A stretch of 64,000 bases of DNA, taken from Closterium sp. NIES-65. Its lineage: Eukaryota; Streptophyta; Zygnematophyceae; Desmidiales; Closteriaceae. The stretch covers positions 1 through 64,000 of the forward strand of contig CANXME010000869.1 of NCBI GenBank assembly GCA_948144175.1. The letters are read 5' to 3'. Of this stretch, positions 11,560 to 24,900 are shown one piece after another. The first letter of the stretch is position 1. Each line of letters opens with the position of its first letter. The position numbers and the translations under genes are program-made. The notes beneath the pieces were generated by a model. It was given only the letters and a program-made list of their open reading frames with translations. It was not told the DNA's origin and searched no databases.

Positions 11560-14500
11560 GAGAATGGGGCGAGGTGATGGAAAGCGGGAGAATGGGGTGG
11601 GGTGTTGGAAAGCGGGAGAATTGGGCGGGGTGATGAAAAGCGGGAGAATGGGGCGGGGTGATGGAAAGCGGGAGAATGGGGCGGGGTGATGGAAAGCGGG
11701 AGAATGGGGCGGGTGATAGAAAGCGGGTGAATGGGGAGGGGTGGTGGAAAGCGGGAGAATGAGGCGGGGTGATGGAAAGCAGAAGAATGGGGCGGGGTGA
11801 TGGAAAGCTGGAGAATGGGGCGAGGTGATGGAATGCGGGGGAATGGGGCGGGGTGATGGAAGGAGGTAGAATGAGGCGGGGTGATGGAAGGAGGGAGAAT
11901 GGGGCAGGGTGATGGAAAGCGGGAGAATGGGGCGGGGTGATGGAAAGCGGGAAAATGGGGTGGGCTGATGGAAAGCGGGAGAATGGGGCAGGGTGATGGA
12001 AAGCGGGAGAATGGGGCGGGGTGATGGAAAGCGGGAGAATGGGGCGGGGTGATGGAAAGCGGGAGAATGGGGCGGGCCGATGGAAAGTGGGAGAATGGGG
12101 CGGGGTGATGGAAGGAGGGAGAATGGGGCGGGGTGATGGAAGGAAGGAGAATAGGGCGGGTGATGAAAGGAGGGAGAATGGGGCGGGGTTATGGAAAGCG
12201 GGAGAATGGGGCGGGGTGATGGAAAGCGGGACAATGGGGCGGGGAGATGGAAGGAGGGAGAATGGGGCGGGGTGATGGAAAGTGGGAGATTGGGGCAGGG
12301 TGATGGAAAGCGGGAGAATGGGGCGGGGTGATGGAAAGCGGGAAAATGGGGCGGGGTGATGGAAAGCGCGAGAATGGGGCTGGGTGATGGAAAGCAGGAG
12401 AATGGGGCGGGGTGATGGAAAGCGGGAGAATGGGGCGGGGTGCTGGAAGGAGGGAGAATGAGGCGGGGTGATGGAAGGAGGGAGAATGGGGCGGGTTGAT
12501 GGATAGCGGGAGAATGGGGCGGGGTGATGGAAAGCGGGAGAATGGGGCGGAGTGATGGAAAGCGGGAGAATGGGGCGGGGTGATGGAAAGCGGGAGAATG
12601 GGGCGGGGTGATGGAAAGCGGGAGAACGGGGCGGGGTGTTGGAAAGCGGGAGAATGGGGCGGGGTGATGAAAAGAGGGAGGATGGGGCGGGGTGATGGAA
12701 AGCGGGAGAACGGGGCGAGGTGATGGAAAGCGGGAGAATGGGACGGGGTGATGGAAAGCGGGAGAACGGGGCGGGGTGTTGGAAAGCGGGAGAATGGGGC
12801 GGGGTGATGAAAAGCGGGAGGATGGGGCGGGGTGATGGAAAGCGGGAGAATGGGGCGGGGTGATTAAAAGCGGGAGAATGGGGCGGGGTGATGGAAAGCA
12901 GAAGAATGGGGCGAGGTGATGGAAAGTGGGAGAATGGGGCGAGGTGATGGAAAGCGGGAGAATGGGGCGGGTGATGGAAAGCGGGAGAATGGGGCGGGGT
13001 GATGGAAGGAGGGAGAATGGGGAGGGGTGATGGAAAGCGGGGGAATGGGGCGGGATGATGGGAAGCGGGAGAATAGGGCGGGGTGATGGAAAGCGGGAGA
13101 ATGGGGCGGGGTGATGGAAAGCGGGAGAATGGGGCGGGGAGATGGAAAGCGGGAGAATGGGGCGGGCTGATAGAAAGTAGGAGAATGGGGCAGGGTGATG
13201 GAAGGAGGGAGAATGGGGCGGGGTGATGGAAGGAGGGAGAAGGGGGCAAGGTGATGGAAAGCGGGAGAATGGGGTGGGGTGATGGAAAGCGAGAGAATGG
13301 GGCGGGGTGATGGAAAGCGGGAGAATGGGGAGGGCTGATAGAAAGCGGGAGAATGGGGCGGGGTGATCAAAGGAGGGAGAATGGGGCGGGGTGATGGAAG
13401 GAGGGAGAATGGGGCGGGGTGATGGAAGGAGGGAGAATGGTGCGGGGTGATGGAAAGTGGGAGAATGTGGCGGGTTCATGGAAAGCGGGAGAATGGGGCG
13501 GGGTTATGGAAAGCAGGAGAATGGGGCGGGGTGACGGAAAGCGGGAGAATGGGGCAGGGTGATGGAAGGAGGGAGAATGGGGCGGGGTGATGGAAAGCGG
13601 GAGAATGGGGCGTGGTGATGGAAAGCTGGAGAATGGGGCGGGGTGATGGAAAGCGGGAGAATGGGGCGGGGTGATGGAAAGTGGGAGAATGGGGCGGGGT
13701 GATGGAAGGAGGTAGAATGAGGCAGGGTGATGGAAGGAGAAGAATGGGGCGGGATGATGGAAAGCGGGAGAATGGGGCGGGGTGATGGAAAGCGGGAGAA
13801 TGGGGCGGAGTGATGGAAAGCGGGAGAATGGGGCGGGGTGATGGAAAGCGGGAGACTGGGGCGGGGTGATGGAAAGCGGGAGAATGGGGCGGGGTGATGG
13901 AAAGCGGGAGAATGGGGCGGGGTGATGGAAAGCGGGAGAATGGGGCGGGGTGATGGAAGGAGGGAGAATGGGGCGGGGTGATGGAAGGAGGGAGAATGGG
14001 GCGGGGCGATCGAAAGCGGGAGAATGGGGCGGGGTGATGGAAAGCGGGAGAATGGGGCGGGGTGATGGAAAGCGGGAGAATGGGGCGGGGAGATGGAAAG
14101 CGGGAGAATGGGGCGGGGAGATGGAAAGTGGGAGAATGGGGCGGGGTGATGGAAAGCGGGACAATGGGGCGGGGTGATGGAAAGCGGGACAATGGGGCGG
14201 GGTGATGGAAAGCGGGAGAATGGGGTGGGGTGATAGAAAGCGGGAGAATGGGGTGGGGTGATGGAAAGCGGGAGAATGGGGCGGGGTGATGGAAGGAGGG
14301 AGAGGTGATGGAAAGCGGGGGAATGGGGCGGGATGATGGGAAGCGGGAGAATGAGGCGGGGTGATGGAAGGAGGGAGAATGGGGCGGGGTGATGGAAAGC
14401 GGGAGAATGGGGCGGGGTGATGGAAAGCGGGAGAATGGGGCGGAGTGATGGAAAGCGGGAGAATGGGGCGGGGTGATGGAAAGCGGGAGAATGGGGCGAG

Positions 14501-16420
14501 GTGATGGAAAGCGGGAGAATGGGGTGGGGTGTTGGAAAGCGGGAGAATTGGGCGGGGTGATGAAAAGCGGGAGAATGGGGCGGGGTGATGGAAAGCGGGA
14601 GAATGGGGCGGGGTGATGGAAAGCGGGAGAATGGGGCGGGTGATAGAAAGCGGGTGAATGGGGCGGGGTAGTGGAAAGCGGGAGAATGAGGCGGGGTGAT
14701 GGAAAGCAGAAGAATGGGGCGGGGTGATGGAAAGCGGGAGAATGGGGCGAGGTGATGGAAAGCGGGGGAATGGGGCGGGGTGATGGAAGGAGGTAGAATG
14801 AGGCGGGTTGATGGAAGGAGGGAGAATGCGGCAGGGTGATGGAAAGCGGGAAAATGGGGCGGGGTGATGGAAAGCGGGAAAATGGGGTGGGCTGATGGAA
14901 AGCGGGAGAATGGGGCAGGGTGATGGAAAGCGGGAGAATGGGGCGGGGTGATGGAAAGCGGGAGGATGGGGCGGGGTGATGGAAAGCGGGAGAATGGGGC
15001 GGGCCGATGGAAAGTGGGAGAATGGGGCGGGGTGATGGAAGGAGGGAGAATGGGGCGGGGTGATGGAAGGAAGGAGAATGGGGCGGGTGATGAAAGGAGG
15101 GAGAATGGGGCGGGGTTATGGAAAGCGGGAGAATGGGGCGGGGTGATGGAAAGCGGGAGAATGGGGCGGGGAGATGGAAGGAGGGAGAATGGGGCGGGGT
15201 GATGGAAAGTGGGAGATTGGGGCAGGGTGATAGAAAGCGGGAGAATGGGGCGGGGTGATGGAAAGCGGGAAAATGGGGCGGGGTGATGGAAAGCGCGAGA
15301 ATGGGGCTGGGTGATGGAAAGCAGGAGAATATGGCGGGGTGATGGAAAGCGGGAGAATGGGGCGGGGTGATGGAAGGAGGGAGAATGAGGCGGGGTGATG
15401 GAAGGAGGGAGAATGGGGCGGGTTGATGGATAGCGGGAGAATGGGGCGGGGTGATGGAAAGCGGGAGAATGGGGCGGAGTGATGGAAAGCGGGAGAATGG
15501 GGCGGGGTGATGGAAAGCGGGAGAATGGGGCGGGGTGATGGAAAGCGGGAGAACGGGGCGGGGTGTTGGAAAGCGGGAGAATGGGGCGGGGTGATGAAAA
15601 GAGGGAGGATGGGGCGGGGTGATGGAAAGCGGGAGAACGGGGCGGGGTGATGGAAAGCGGGAGAATGGGACGGGGTGATGGAAAGCGGGAGAACGGGGCG
15701 GGGTGTTGGAAAGCGGGAGAATGGGGCGGGGTGATGAAAAGCGGGAGGATGGGGCGGGGTGATGGAAAGCGGGAGAATGGGGCGGGGTGATTAAAAGCGG
15801 GAGAATGGGGCGGGGTGATGGAAAGCAGAAGAATGGGGCGAGGTGATGGAAAGCGGGAGAATGGGGCGAGGTGATGGAAAGCGGGAGAATGGGGCGGGTG
15901 ATGGAAAGCGGGAGAATGGGGCGGGGTGATGGAAGGAGGGAGAATGGGGAGGGGTGATGGAAAGCGGGGGAATGGGGCGGGATGATGGGAAGCGGGAGAA
16001 TAGGGCGGGGTGATGGAAAGCGGGAGAATGGGGCTGGGTGATGGAAAGCGGGAGAATGGGGCGGGGAGATGGAAAGCGGGAGAATGGGGCGGGCTGATAG
16101 AAAGTAGGAGAATGGGGCGGGGTGATGGAAGGAGGGAGAATGGGGCGGGGTGATGGAAGGAGGGAGAAGGGGGCGGGGTGATGGAAAGCGGGAGAATGGG
16201 GTGGGGTGATGGAAAGCGAGAGAATGGGGCGGGGTGATGGAAAGCGGGAGAATGGGGAGGGCTGATAGAAAGCGGGAGAATGGGGCGGGGTGATCAAAGG
16301 AGGGAGAATGGGGCGGGGTGATGGAAGGAGGGAGAATGGGGCGGGGTGATGGAAGGAGGGAGAATGGTGCGGGGTGATGGAAAGTGGGAGAATGTGGCGG
16401 GTTGATGGAAAGCTGGAGAA
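11560..16420 (-). repeat. Sat28 segmental duplication, offset 2927 bp
   Basis: The variant order at about 11560-13490 is followed closely at about 14490-16420. Landmark units agree at a constant offset of 2927 bp, for example the GGGCCGATGG unit near 12075 and 15002, and the TGATTAAAAG unit near 12862 and 15789. The two copies differ by scattered substitutions. Confidence 0.85.
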
Positions 16421-19400
16421 TGGGGCGGGGTTATGGAAAGCGGGAGAATGGGGCGGGGTGACGGAAAGCGGGAGAATGGGGCAGGGTGATGGAAGGAGGG
16501 AGAATGGGGCGGGGTGATGGAAAGCGGGAGAATGGGGCGTGGTGATGGAAAGCGGGAGAATGGGGCGGGGTGATGGAAAGCGGGAGAATGGGGCGGGGTG
16601 ATGGAAAGTGGGAGAATGGGGCGGGGTGATGGAAGGAGGTAGAATGAGGCAGGGTGATGGAAGGAGAAGAATGGGGCGGGGTGATGGAAAGCGGGAGAAT
16701 GGGGCGGGGTGATGGAAAGCGGGAGAATGGGGCGGAGTGATGGAAAGCGGGAGAATGGGGCGGGGTGATGGAAAGCGGGAGAATGGGGCGGGGTGATGGA
16801 AAGCAGGAGAATGGAGCGGGGTGATGGAAAGCGGGAGCATAGGGCGGTGTGATGGAAAGCGGGTAAATGGGGTGGGCTGATGAAAAGCGGGAGAATGGGG
16901 CGGGGTGATGGAAGGAGGGAGAATGGGGCGGGGTGATGGAAAGCGGGAGAATGGGGCGGGGTGATGGAAAGCGGGAGAATGGGGCGGGGTGATGAAAAGC
17001 GGGAGATTGGGGCGGGGTGATGGAAAGCGGGAGCATGGGGCGGGGTGATGGAAGGAGGTAGAATGAGGCGGGGTGATGGAAGGAGGGAGAATGGGGCGGG
17101 GTGATGGAAAGTGGGAGAATGGGGCAGGGTGATGGAAACCGGGAGAATGGGGTGGGGTAATGGAATGCGGGAGAATGGGGCGGGTGATGGAAAGCGGGAG
17201 AATGGGGCGGGGTGATGGAAGGAGGGAGAATGGGGAGGGGTGATGGAAAGCGGGGGAATGGGGCGGGATGATGGGAAGCGGGAGAATGGGGCGGGGTGAT
17301 GGAAAGCGGGAGAATGGGGCGGGGTGATGGAAAGCGAGAGAATGGGGCGGGAAGATGGAAAGCGGGAGAAAGGGGCGGGGTGATGGAAAGCGGGAGAATG
17401 GGGCGGGCTGATAGAAAGTGGGAGAATGGGGCGGGGTGATGGAAGGAGGGAGAATGGGGCGGGGTGATGGAAGGAGGGAGAAGGGGGCGGGGTTATGGAA
17501 AGCGGGAGAATGGGGTGGGGTGATGAATAGCGAGAGAATAGGGCGGGGTGATGGAAAGCGGGAGAATGGGGAGGGCTGATGGAAAGCGGGAGAATGGGGC
17601 GGGGTGATCAAAGGAGGGAGAATGGGGCGGGGTGATGGAAGGAGGGAGAATGGGGCGGGGTGATGGAAGGAGGGAGAATGGGGCGGGGTGATGGAAAGTG
17701 GGAGAATGTGGCGGGGTGATGGAAAGCGGGAGAATGGGGCGGGGTTATGGAAAGCGGGAGAATGGGGCGGGGTGACAGAAAGCGGGAGAATGGGGCAGGG
17801 TGATGGAAGGAGGTAGAATGAGGCGGGGTGATGGAAGGAGAAAAATGGGGCGGGGTGATGGAAATCGGGAGAATGGGGCGGGGTGATGGACAGCAGGAGA
17901 ATGGGGCGGAGTGATGGAGAGCAGGAGAATGGGGCGGGGTGATGGAAAGCGGGAGAATGGGGCGTGGTGATGGAAAGTGGAAGAATGGGGCGGGGTGATG
18001 GGAGAATGGGGCGGGGTGATGGAAAGCGGGAGAATGGGGCGGGGTGATGGAAAGCGAGAGAATGGGGCGGGGTGATAGAAGGAGGGAGATTGGGAAGGGG
18101 TGATGGAAAGTGGGGGAATAGGGCGGGATGATGGGAAGCGGAAGAATGGGGCGGGGTAATGGAAAGCGGGAGAATGGGGCGGGGTGATGGAGAGCGGGAG
18201 AATGGGGCGGGGAGATGGAAAGCGGGAGAAAGGGGAGGGGTGATGGAAAGCGGGAGAATGGGGCGGGCTGACGGAAAGAGGGAGAATGGGGCGGGGTGAT
18301 GGAAGGAGGGAGAATGGGGCGGGGTGATGGAAGGAGAGAGAAGGGGGCGGGGTGATGGAAAGTGGAAGATTGTGGCGGGGTGATGGAAAGCTGGAGAATG
18401 GGGTGGGGTTATGGGAAGCGGGAGAATGGGGCGGGGTGATGGAAAGCGGGAGAATGGGGCGGGGTGATGGAAGGAGGGAGAATGGGGCGGGGTGATGGAA
18501 GGAGGGAGAATGGGGCGGGGTGATGGAAAGCGGGAGAATGGGGCGGGGTGATGGAAGGAGGGAGAATGGGGAGGGGTGATGGAAAGCGGGGGAATGGGGT
18601 GGGATGATGGGAAGCGGGAGAATGGGGCGGGGTGATGGAAAGCGAGAGAATGGGGCGGGGTGATGGAAAGCGGGAGAAAGGGGCGGGGTGATGGAAAGCG
18701 GGAGAATGGGGCGGGGTGATGGAAAGCGGGAGAATGGGGCGGGGTGATGGAAGGAGGGAGAATGGGGCGGGGTGATGGAAGGAGGGAGAAGGGGGCGGGG
18801 TGATGGAAAGCGGGAGATTGGGGCGGGGTGATGGAAAGAGGGAGAATGGGGAGGGGTGATGGAAGGAGGGAGAATGGGGCGGGGTGATGGAAAGCGGGAG
18901 AATGGGGCGAGTTGATGGGAAGCGGGAGAATGGGGTGGGGTGATGGAAAGCGGTAGAATGGGGCGGGGTGATGGAAAGCGGGAAAAAGGGGCGCGGTGAT
19001 GGAAAGCGGGAGAATGGGGCGGGCTGATGGAAAGCGGGAGAATAGGGCAGGGTGATGGAAGGAGGGAGAATGGGGCGGGGTGATGGGAGGAGGGAGAAGG
19101 GGGCGGGGTGATGGAAAGCGGGAGAATGGGGCCGGGTGATGGAAAGCGGGAGAATGGGGCGGGGTGATGGAAGGAGGGAGAATGGGGCGGGGTGATGGAA
19201 AAGCGGGAGAATGGGGCGGGGTGATGGAAAGCGGGAGAATGGGGCAGGGTGATGGAAAGCGGGAGAATGGGGCGGGGTGAAGGAAGGAGAGAGAATGGGG
19301 CGGGGTGATGGAAGGAGGAAGAAGGGGTCGGGGTGATGGAAAGCGAGAGAATGGGCTGGGGTGTTGGAAAGCGGGAGAATGGGGCGGGGTGATGAAAAGC

Positions 19401-21999
19401 GGGAGAATGGGGCGGGGTGATGGAAAGCGGGAGAATGGGGCGGGTTGATTGAAAGCGGGAGAATGGGGCGGGTGATGGAAAGCGGGTGAATGGGGCAGGG
19501 TGATAGAAAGCGGGAGAATGGGGCGGGGTGATGGAAAGCAGAAGAATGGGGCGGGGTGATGGAAAGCGGGAGAATGGGGCGAGGTGATAGAAAGCGGGAG
19601 AATGGGGGGGTGATGGAAAGTGGGAGAATGGGGCGGGGTGATGGAAGGAGGGAGAATGGGGAGGGGTGATGGAAAGTGGGGGAATGGGGCGGGATGATGG
19701 GAAGCGGAAGAATGGGGCGGGGTGATGGAAAGCGAAAGAATGGGGCGGTGTGATGGAAAGCGGGAGAATGGGGCGGGGAGATGGAAAGCGGGAGAAAGGG
19801 GCGGGTTGATGGAAAGCGGGAGAATGGGGCGGGCTGATGGAAAGCGGGAGAATGGGGCGGGGTGATGGAAGGAGGGAGAATGGGGCGGGGTGATGGAAGG
19901 AGAGAGAAGGGGGCGGGGTGATGGAAAGTCGGAAAATGTGGCGGGGTGATGGAAAGCGGGAGAATGGGGTGGGGTTATGGGAAGCGGGAGAATGGGGCGG
20001 GGTGATGGAAAGCGGGAGAATGGAGCGGGGTGATGGAAAGCGGGAGAATGGGGCGGGTGATGGAAGGAGGAAGAAGGGGGCGGGGTGATGGAAAGCGAGA
20101 GAATGGGCTGGGGTGTTGGAAAGCGGGAGAATGGGGCGGGGTGATGAAAAGCGGGAGAATGGGGCGGGGTGATGGAAAGCGGGAGAATGGGGCGGGATGA
20201 TGGAAAGCGGGAGAATGGGGCGGGTGATGGAAAGCGGGTGCATGGGGCAGGGTGATGGAAAGCGGGAGAATGGGGCGGGGTGATGGAAAGCAGAAGAATG
20301 GGGCGGGGTGATGGAAAGCGGGAGAATGGGGCGAGGTGATGGAAAGCGGGAGATTGGGGCGGGTGATGGAAAGTGGGAGAATGGGGCGGGGTGATGGAAG
20401 GAGGGAGAATGGGGAGGGGTGATGGAAAGCGGGGGAATGGGGCGGGATGATGGGAAGCGGAAGAATGGGGCGGGGTGATGGAAAGCGGGAGAATGGGGCG
20501 GTGTGATGGAAAGCGGGAGAATGGGGCGGGGAGATGGAAAGCGGGAGAAAGCGGCAGGGTGATGGAAAGCGGGAGAATGGGGCGGGCTGATGGAAAGCGG
20601 GAGAATGGGGCGGGGTGATGGAAGGAGGGAGAATGGGGCGGGGTGATGGAAGGAGAGAGAAGGGGGCGGGGTGATGGAAAGTGGGAAAATGTGGCGGGGT
20701 GATGGAAAGCGGGAGAATGGGGTGGGGTTATGGGAAGCGGGAGAATGGTGCGGGGTGATGGAAAGCGGGAGAATGGAGCGGGGTGATGGAATGAGGGAGA
20801 ATGGGGCGGGGTGATGGAAGGAGGGAGAATGGGGCGGGGTGATAGAAAGCGGGAGAATGGGACAGGGTGATGGAAGGAGGGAGAATGGGGCGGGGTGATG
20901 GAAAAAGGGAGAATGGGGCGGGGTGATGGAAAGCAGGAGAATGGGGCGGGGTGATGGAAAGCGAGAGAATGGGGCGGGGTGATGGAAGGAGGGAGAATGG
21001 GGAGGGGTGATGGAAAGCGGGGGAATGGGGCGGGATGATGGGAAGCCGAAGAATGGGGCGGGGTGATGGAAAGCGGGAGAATGGGGCGGGGTGATGGAAA
21101 GCGGGAGAATGGGGCGGGGAGATGGAAAGCGGGAGAAAGGGGAGGGGTGATGGAAAGCGGGAGAATGGGGCGGGCTGATGAAAAGCGGGAGAATGGGGCG
21201 GGGTGATGGAAGGAGGGAGAATGGGGCGGGGTGATGGAAGGAGAGTGAAGGGGGCGGGGTGATGGAAAATGGGAGAATGTGGCGGGGTGATGGAAAGCGG
21301 GAGAATGGGGTGGGGTTATGGGAAGCGGCAGAATGGGGCGGGGTGGTGGAAAGCGGGAGAATGGGGCGGGGTGATGGAAGGAGGGAGAATGGGGCGGGTA
21401 GATGGAAAGCGGGAGAATGGGGCGGGGTGATGGAAAGCGGGAGAATGGGGCGGGGTGACGGAAATCGGGAGAATGGGGCGGGGTGATGGAAAGCGGGAGA
21501 ATGGGGCGGGTGATGGAAGGAGGGAGACTGGGGCGGGGTGATAGAAAGCGGGAAAATGTGGCGGGTTGATGGAAAGCGGGAGAATGGGGTGGGGTTATGG
21601 GAAGCGGGAGAATGGGGCGGGGTGATGGAAAGCGGTAGAATGGGGCGGGGTGATGGAAGGAGGGAGAATGGGGCGGGGTGATGGAAGGAGGGAGAATGGG
21701 GCGGGGTGATGGAAGGAGGGAGAATGGGGCGGGGTGATGGAAAGCGGGAGAATGGGGCGGGGTGATGGAAAGCGGGAGAATGGGGCAGGGTGATGGAAAG
21801 CGGGAGAATGGGGCTGGGTGATGGAAAGCGGGAGAATGGGGCGGGGTGATGGAAAGCGGGAGAATGGGGCGGGGTGATGGAAGGAGGGAGAATGGGGCGG
21901 GGTGATGGAAAGCGGGAGATTGGGGCAGGGTGATGGAAAGCGGGAGAATGGGGCGGGGTGATGGAAGGAGGGAGAATGGGGCGGGGTGATAGAAAGCGG

Positions 22000-24900
22000 G
22001 AAAATGTGGCGGGGTGATGGAAAGCGGGAGAATGGGGTGGGGTTATGGGAAGCGGGAGAAAGGGGCGGGGTGATGGAAAGCGGGAGAATGGGGCGGGGTG
22101 ATGGAAGGAGGGAGAATGGGGCGGGGTGATGGAAGGAGGGAGAATGGGGCGGGGTGATGGAAAGCGGGAGAATGGGGCGGGGTGATGGAAGGAGGGAGAA
22201 TGGGGCGGGGTGATGGAAAGCGGGAGAATGGGGCGGGGTGATGGAAAGCGGGAGAATGGGGCGGGGTGATGGAAAGCGGGAGAATGGGGCTGGGTGATGG
22301 AAAGCGGGAGAATGGGGCGAGGTGATGGAAAGCGGGAGAATGGGGCGGGGTGATGAAAGGAGGGAGAATGGGGCGGGTTGATGGAAAGCGGGAGATTGGG
22401 GCAGGGTGATGGAAAGCGGGAGAATGGGGCGGGGTGATGGAAAGCGGAAAAATGGGGCGGGGTGATGGAAAGCGGGAGAATGGGGCTAAGTGATGGAAAG
22501 CGGGAGAATGGGGCGGGGTGATGGAAAGCGGGAGAATGGGGCGGGGTGATGGAAGGAGGGAGAATGAGGCGGGGTGATGGAAGGAGGGAGAATGGGGCGG
22601 GGTGATGGAAAGTGGGAGAATGGGTCGGGGTGATGGAAAGCGGGAGAATGGGGCGGAGTGATGGAAAGCGGGAGAATGGGGCGGGGTGATGGAAAGCGGG
22701 AGAATGGGGCGGGGTGATGGAAAGTGGGAGAATGGGGCGGGGTGATGGAAGGAGGGAGAATGGGGAGGGATGATGGAAAGCGGGGGAATGGGGCGGGATG
22801 ATGGGAAGCCGAAGAATGGGGCGGGGTGATGGAAAGCGGGAGAATGGGGCGGGGTGATGGAAAGCGGGAGAATGGGGCGGGGAGATGGAAAGCGGGAGAA
22901 AGGGGAGGGGTGATGGAAAGCGGGAGAATGGGGCGGTCTGATGAAAAGCGGGAGAATGGGGCGGGGTGATGGAGGGAGGGAGAATGGGGCGGGGTGATGG
23001 AAGGAGAGTGAAGGGGGCGGGGTGATGGAAAATGGGAGAATGTGGCGAGGTGATGGAAAGCGGGAGAATGGGGTGGGGTTATGGGAAGCGGCAGAATGGG
23101 GCGGGGTGGTGGAAAGCGGGAGAATGGGGCGGGGTGATGGAAGGAGGGAGAATGGGGCGGGGTGATGGAAGGAGGGAGAATGGGGCGGAGTGATGGAAAG
23201 CGGGAGAATGGGGCGGGGTGATGGAAGGAGGGAGAATGGGGCGGGGTGATGGAAAGTGGGAGAATGGGTCGGGGTGATGGAAAGCGGGAGAATGGGGCGG
23301 AGTGATGGAAAGCGGGAGAATGGGGCGGGGTGATGGAAAGCGGAATGGGGCGGGGTGATGGAAGGAGGGAGAATGGGGCGGGGTGATGGAAGAAGAAAGA
23401 AGGGGGCGGGGTGATGGAAAGTGGGAAAATGTGGCGGGGTGATGGAAAGCGGGAGAATGGGGCGGGGTGATGGAAAGCGGGAGAATGGGGCTGGGTGATG
23501 GAAAGCGGGAGAATGGGGCGGGGTGATGGAAAGCGGGAGAATGGGGCGGGGTGATGGAAGGAGGGAGAATGGGGCGGGGTGATGGAAAGCGGGAGATTAA
23601 GGCAGGGTGATGGAAAGCGGGAGAATGGGGCGGGGTGATGGAAGGAGGGAGAATGGGGCGGGGTGATGGAAAGCGGGAGAATGGGGCGGGGTGATGGAAA
23701 GCGGGAGAATGGGGCGGGGTGATGGAAAGCGGGAGAATGGGGCTGGGTGATGGAAAGCGGGAGAATGGGGCGAGGTGATGGAAAGCGGGAGAATGGGGCG
23801 GGTTGATGGAAGGAGGGAGAATGGGGCGGGGTGATAGAAAGCGGGAAAATGTGGCGGGGTGATGGAAAGCGGGAGAATGGGGTGGGATTATGGGAAGCGG
23901 GAGAAAGGGGCGGGGTGATGGAAAGCGGGAGAATGGGGCGGGGTGATGGAAGGAGGGAGAATGGGGCGGGGTGATGGAAGGAGGGAGAATGGGGCGGGGT
24001 GATGGAAAGCGGGAGAATGGGGCGGGGTGATGGAAGGAGGGAGAATGGGGCGGGGTGATGGAAAGCGGGAGAATGGGGCGGGGTGATGGAAAGCGGGAGA
24101 ATGGGGCGGGGTGATGGAAAGCGGGAGAATGGGGCTGGGTGATGGAAAGCGGGAGAATGGGGCGAGGTGATGGAAAGCGGGAGAATGGGGCGGGGTGATG
24201 GAAGGAGGGAGAATGGGGCGGGTTGATGGAAAGCGGGAGATTGGGGCAGGGTGATGGAAAGCGGGAGAATGGGGCGGGGTGATGGAAAGCGGAAAAAAAG
24301 GGGCGGGGTGATGGAAAGCGGGAGAATGGGGCTAAGTGATGGAAAGCGGGAGAATGGGGCGGGGTGATGGAAAGCGGGAGAATGGGGCGGGGTGATGGAA
24401 GGAGGGAGAATGAGGCGGGGTGATGGAGGAAGGGAGAATGGGGCGGGGTGATGGAAAGTGGGAGAATGGGTCGGGGTGATGGAAAGCGGGAGAATGGGGC
24501 GGAGTGATGGAAAGCGGGAGAATGGGGCGGGGTGATGGAAAGCGGGAGAATGGGGCGGGGTGATGGAAAGCGGGAGAATGGGTCGGGGTGATGGAAAGCG
24601 GGAGAAAGGTGCAGGGTGATGGACAGCGGGAGAATGGGGCGGGCTGATGGAAAGCGGGAGAATGGGGCGGGGTGATGGAAGGAGGGAGAATGGGGCGGGG
24701 TGATGGAAGAAGAAAGAAGGGGGCGGGGTGATGGAAAGTGGGAAAATGTGGCGGGGTGATGGAAAGCGGGAGAATTGGGTGGGGTTATGGGAAGCGGGAG
24801 AATGAGGCGGGGTGATGGAAAGCGGGAGAATGGGGCGGGGTGATGGAATGAGGGAGAATGGGGCGGGGTGATGGAAGGAGAGAGAATGGGGCGGGGTGAT

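Noticed and set aside
11434-13479. Long minus-strand open frame (681 codons) crossing from Sat28 into Sat16A
   Set aside because: It is the stop-free C-rich strand of Sat28 running on into the stop-free strand of Sat16A. There is no non-repeat domain and no start context.
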